From Tessaracoccus sp. SD287 (GTDB lineage Bacteria > Actinomycetota > Actinomycetes > Propionibacteriales > Propionibacteriaceae): a DNA stretch of 64,000 bases. Both the position numbers and the translations under genes were made by a program. Every line of letters begins with the position of its first letter. Within the stretch, counting starts at the first letter, position 1. Positions 61,417-64,000 of the stretch are shown piece by piece. The DNA lies in the NCBI RefSeq assembly GCF_017355265.1, contig NZ_JADIJQ010000002.1, forward strand, positions 95,106-159,105, written 5' to 3'. The notes under the pieces are model-generated. The model was not told where the DNA came from, did no database searches, and worked only from the letters and a program-made list of their open reading frames with translations.

Positions 61417-63015
61417 CTAGCGGCGGCGTCCGGTGCCGAAGATCGAGCGGACGATCTCACGTCCGGCGGTGCGCGCCATCTGCTTGAAGGCGGTGGAGTT
61501 GGCGACCTTCTCGATCATTGACGGCTCGGGGCGGGGTGGGCGGCCCTGGCGCGACCGGGTCGGCGCCGGCGCCGGTGCCGGGCGTCGCTGGGCCTGCTGC
61601 TGCTCCTGCTGGTAGGCCTCGGCCTCGGCCTGGCGGGCGCCCTGCTCGAGCTTGCGGGTCAGCATCTCGTAGGCCGAGTCACGATCAATCTCGGCCCCAT
61701 ACCGGGCCATCAGCGCCGAGCCGCGGATGCCCGGCTCCAGCACCTCGGCAGGCGTGGGTGCCATCAGCGTCCTGGGGGCCAGGATGCGGGCCGGGGCGAC
61801 CGGAGTGGGCGCGCCGTCGGGGTCCATCACGGTGATCACCGCCTCACCGGTGCCCAGACCCTGGAACAGTTCGGCCAGGTCGTAGGAGCTGATCGGAAAG
61901 GTGGCCACGGTGGCCTTGAGCGCCTTGGCATCCTTCGGGGTGTGGGCCCGCAGCTGGTGCTGGACACGCGAGCCGAGTTGGGCCAGCACCTCGTCGGGCA
62001 CGTCGGTGGGCGACTGGGTGACGAAGAACACCCCGACCCCCTTCGAACGGATCAGCCGCACCGTTTGAGCAATCGACTCCAGGAAGGCCTTGGATGCGTC
62101 CCTGAACAGCAGGTGGGCCTCGTCGAAGAAGAACACCAGCTTGGGTTTGTCGATGTCGCCGACCTCGGGCAGTTCGCTGAAGAGGTCGGCAAGCAGCCAC
62201 ATCAAGAAGGTCGAGAACAAGGCAGGGCGGCTCTGCAGGTTCGGCAGTTCCAGCAGCGAGATGACCCCACGGCCGTCGGGGATGACCCGCATCAGGTCCG
62301 CGGTGTCGAACTCGGGCTCACCGAAGAACTCGTCGGCGCCCTGCTGCTGCAGTTCGACCAGTTTGCGCAGGATCACTCCGACGGTGGCCTTGGAGACGCC
62401 ACCCAGGTTGGTGAGTTCATCCTTCCCCTCGTCGCTGGTCAGGTACTGCAGCACGGCCCGCAGGTCGGCCAGGTCGAGCAGCGGCAACCCGGTGGTGTCG
62501 GCGAAGTGGAAGACCAGGCTCAGCGTCGACTCCTGGGTGTCATTGAGCTCCATCACCTTGGACAACAACAGCGGCCCGAAGGCGCTGATGGTGGCCCGCA
62601 GGGGCACGCCGAGTCCGTCCCCACCGAGTGCGAAGAACTCCACGGGGGTGGCCTGTGGTTGCCAGTCCTGGCCAATGGAGCGGGTGCGCTGAAGCAGCTT
62701 CTCGCTCGACTCGCCGGGGGAGGCCAGCCCGGACAGGTCCCCCTTGATGTCGGCGGCGAAGACCGGGACGCCCGCCGCCGAGATCTGTTCGGCCAGCACC
62801 TGCAGGGTCTTGGTCTTGCCGGTGCCGGTCGCGCCGCAGACCAGACCATGGCGGTTCAGCATCGACAACGGGATGCGAATGCGCGTCCCCGGCACCGGCG
62901 TGCTGGGCACCGACTGGTCGTCGTGCAGCAGCACACCCAGGTCGATCGAGGCCCCCTCAAAGGTGTACCCGCGGGTGATCTGTTCGACGACGGCGTCCGA
63001 CGGCTGCTCGCTCAT
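61417..63015 (-). CDS. HerA-like/DUF853 helicase-type ATPase
   Basis: About 532 residues from ATG 63015 with an AGGAG site. FtsK/HerA-type P-loop ATPase: Walker A VCGATGTGKTKT, Walker B LVFFFDEAHLLF, and sensor FFVTQSP. The DUF853 family layout shows FAADIKGDLSGLA and the central block VSKATVGVILRKLVELQQQG. A long Ala/Pro/Gln-rich linker precedes the C-terminal tail MIEKVANSTAFKQMARTAGREIVRSIFGT. Members are widespread; role unproven, perhaps DNA processing. It is not beside a NurA nuclease or other defence partner. Divergent from the 63116 gene. Confidence 0.9.
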   Translation of the reverse strand: MSEQPSDAVVEQITRGYTFEGASIDLGVLLHDDQSVPSTPVPGTRIRIPLSMLNRHGLVCGATGTGKTKTLQVLAEQISAAGVPVFAADIKGDLSGLASPGESSEKLLQRTRSIGQDWQPQATPVEFFALGGDGLGVPLRATISAFGPLLLSKVMELNDTQESTLSLVFHFADTTGLPLLDLADLRAVLQYLTSDEGKDELTNLGGVSKATVGVILRKLVELQQQGADEFFGEPEFDTADLMRVIPDGRGVISLLELPNLQSRPALFSTFLMWLLADLFSELPEVGDIDKPKLVFFFDEAHLLFRDASKAFLESIAQTVRLIRSKGVGVFFVTQSPTDVPDEVLAQLGSRVQHQLRAHTPKDAKALKATVATFPISSYDLAELFQGLGTGEAVITVMDPDGAPTPVAPARILAPRTLMAPTPAEVLEPGIRGSALMARYGAEIDRDSAYEMLTRKLEQGARQAEAEAYQQEQQQAQRRPAPAPAPTRSRQGRPPRPEPSMIEKVANSTAFKQMARTAGREIVRSIFGTGRRR

Positions 63016-63103
63016 GGCTCCTAGGTTGTCACAGTCACCTTCGCGAAGGGTCACACCTTGGCAACGACAGCCTGTTCGGATGACCCGGCACGGGTTGGTT
63101 GGG

Positions 63104-63109
63104 TAAGCT
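63104..63109 (+). promoter_or_regulatory. -10-like box for the leaderless 63116 gene
   Basis: TAAGCT, 6 nt before GTG 63116, without SD. Confidence 0.4.
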
Positions 63110-63115
63110 CGCAGA

Positions 63116-63409
63116 GTGATCTTCAAGCGAGTCGGCGATACGCGTCCCTACCCCGACCACGGGTACGTACAAAAGCAGTGGGCTGCGATCGCTCCTCACC
63201 AGGTGCGGCTCGACGAACTCGTGACCACCAAGCGCACGCTCGACCTCGAGGCCCTCCTCGAGGACGACTCCACCTTCTACGGCGACCTGTTCGCCCACGT
63301 CGTCGCCTACCGCGGTGAGTTGTACCTCGAGGATGGACTGCACCGCGCCCTGCGGGCGGCACTGCAGCAGCGTCAGACCATGCACGCCCGCGTGCTCGAA
63401 CTGCGCTGA
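63116..63409 (+). CDS. Conserved actinobacterial protein paired with the LytR_C gene
   Basis: 97 residues from GTG 63116. It resembles a short protein common upstream of LytR_C genes in actinobacteria, sometimes labelled VapB-like antitoxin, a label I would not trust because no VapC toxin is adjacent. Visible character: basic N-terminus (IFKRVGDTRPYP), a conserved core VRLDELVTTKRTLDLEALL, and YLEDGLHRALRAALQQRQTMHARVLEL, reminiscent of ParB/sulfiredoxin-like folds. Function unknown. Followed after 18 nt by the LytR_C gene, so likely an operon. Confidence 0.8.
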   Translation: MIFKRVGDTRPYPDHGYVQKQWAAIAPHQVRLDELVTTKRTLDLEALLEDDSTFYGDLFAHVVAYRGELYLEDGLHRALRAALQQRQTMHARVLELR

Positions 63410-63427
63410 CGGAACGGGAGCCGATCT

Positions 63428-63979
63428 GTGGAGGGTGTTGAGTGGAAGCGCGTTGCCCGGTTGGTGAGCACCCCGCTCACGCTGCTCCTGCTGTTGACGA
63501 TCCTCTACTTCGGCGCCCGCTGGGGCTACCGCAATGTCACCGCCCCCCCACCGCCGGTGCCGGTCCCGTCATGCACCCCGCAACAGGTCGGCTCCATCCT
63601 CTCGAGCACCAAGATCACCGTGAACATCTACAACGGCAGCCGCACCCAGGGGCTCGCGTCCAACGTCTCGCGCACCATGAAGGCGCGCGGATTCATCGTT
63701 GACGTGGTCGACAACACCGACGAGAAGGTCGTGGCCACCACCGTGGTGGGGGTCAGCAAGGACGACCCGGCCGTGCGCCTGGTGGCCGCGCAACTGGTGG
63801 GCGCCGAGATCCGCGAGGACGGGATCACCGACGGCGTGGTCGACATCCTGGTCGGTTCACAGTTCGCCGGCTACACCAAGACCCCCTCGCCGTGGCAGAT
63901 CGAGGTCACGGACGCGCCCTGCCTGCCGCCGGTGACCCAGACCCCGCATACTCATTGGCACCTGCGGCGCACCCGGTGA
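63428..63979 (+). CDS. LytR_C-domain membrane protein
   Basis: 183 residues from GTG 63428 with GGGAG upstream. One N-terminal transmembrane helix (LVSTPLTLLLLLTILYFGAR) leads to an extracytoplasmic domain matching the LytR/CpsA C-terminal domain (ITVNIYNGSRTQGLASNVSRTMKARGFIVDVVDN, and the terminal VDILVGSQFAGY), without the LCP catalytic domain. Stand-alone LytR_C proteins are envelope proteins of actinobacteria with unclear function, probably involved in wall glycopolymer attachment. Last complete gene; 63980-64000 holds only its downstream flank. Confidence 0.87.
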   Translation: MEGVEWKRVARLVSTPLTLLLLLTILYFGARWGYRNVTAPPPPVPVPSCTPQQVGSILSSTKITVNIYNGSRTQGLASNVSRTMKARGFIVDVVDNTDEKVVATTVVGVSKDDPAVRLVAAQLVGAEIREDGITDGVVDILVGSQFAGYTKTPSPWQIEVTDAPCLPPVTQTPHTHWHLRRTR

Positions 63980-64000
63980 GGACCAGGGTGATCACCACGC

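Noticed and set aside
61417..63015. HerA-based anti-phage system
   Set aside because: The DUF853-type ATPase has no NurA, SIR2 or DUF4297 partner; neighbours are envelope-related and a transporter.
63116..63409. VapB-type antitoxin
   Set aside because: No PIN-domain VapC toxin adjoins it; the gene is instead paired with a LytR_C gene as in other actinobacteria.

Overview
The window is high-GC DNA with densely packed genes, frequent 4-nt ATGA/GTGA overlaps, many GTG starts and many start codons lying 6-8 nt after a TANNNT box with no Shine-Dalgarno (SD) sequence. Together with family content (an actinobacterial protein next to a LytR_C protein, NgcEFG-type sugar transport, membrane-fused NirK, heliorhodopsin), this points to an Actinomycetota chromosome, probably Propionibacteriales/Propionibacteriaceae. 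The genus is inference. I saw no rRNA, tRNA, transposase, integrase or CRISPR array.

Layout. (1) 1-9507 is a defence island: a type I restriction-modification operon hsdM(partial)-hsdS-hsdR, followed by a two-gene Gabija system (gajA OLD-type ATPase/TOPRIM nuclease, gajB UvrD-type helicase). hsdS and gajAB look less GC-rich than their surroundings. (2) 9700-12771 (-) is an OpuC-type glycine betaine/choline ABC transporter of four genes, each overlapping the next by 4 nt. (3) 13049-16777 holds a copper P1B-ATPase under a CsoR-type operator, yaaA and a small membrane protein. (4) 16932-19014 is a Tm-1-like/PEP-hydrolase-like gene pair corresponding to the two halves of the plant protein Tm-1. 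(5) 19174-22662 holds a copper nitrite reductase fused to a polytopic membrane domain, then a PAP2 phosphatase. (6) 22746-26879 (-) is a polyol module: DeoR regulator, GlpD-like dehydrogenase, FGGY kinase. (7) 27013-30130 holds a catechol-dioxygenase-like gene and, on the minus strand, a sulfide operon (SQR-like, DsrC/TusE-like, DsrE-like) behind a CsoR/CstR-like operator. (8) 30344-37457 (-) holds a sugar/polyol alcohol dehydrogenase with a DhnA-type aldolase, an aldo/keto reductase, an MFS exporter with a large C-terminal extension, a second DeoR paralogue and a FUSC protein. (9) 37572-47091 holds DUF2252, a glycerol-1-phosphate-dehydrogenase-like enzyme, a heliorhodopsin, an amino acid permease overlapping a sirtuin, an SRPBCC gene bracketed by 19-bp repeats, a second FGGY kinase and a glycerophosphodiester phosphodiesterase. 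(10) 47117-50875 (-) is an ABC-2 exporter plus two-component system operon. (11) 51015-54390 (-) holds a HAD hydrolase, a membrane protein, an EcsC protein and a zinc alcohol dehydrogenase. (12) 54544-61262 is an N-acetylglucosamine module: GlcNAc-type kinase, SIS-domain protein, LLM flavoprotein and NgcEFG ABC transporter. (13) 61417-63979 holds a HerA-like ATPase, a conserved actinobacterial protein and a LytR_C membrane protein.

How the genes fit together: several catabolic modules feed phosphorylated polyols and amino sugars into central metabolism. Copper genes (a Cu exporter and a Cu nitrite reductase) and a sulfide detoxification operon suggest life in micro-oxic, metal- and sulfide-exposed settings. 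The most unusual items are the heliorhodopsin, the membrane-fused NirK with an internal Tat-like motif, the split-Tm-1 pair, the defence island, the single-cysteine DsrC operon and the intergenic repeat families. Functions are assigned from motifs read by eye; no database search was run.
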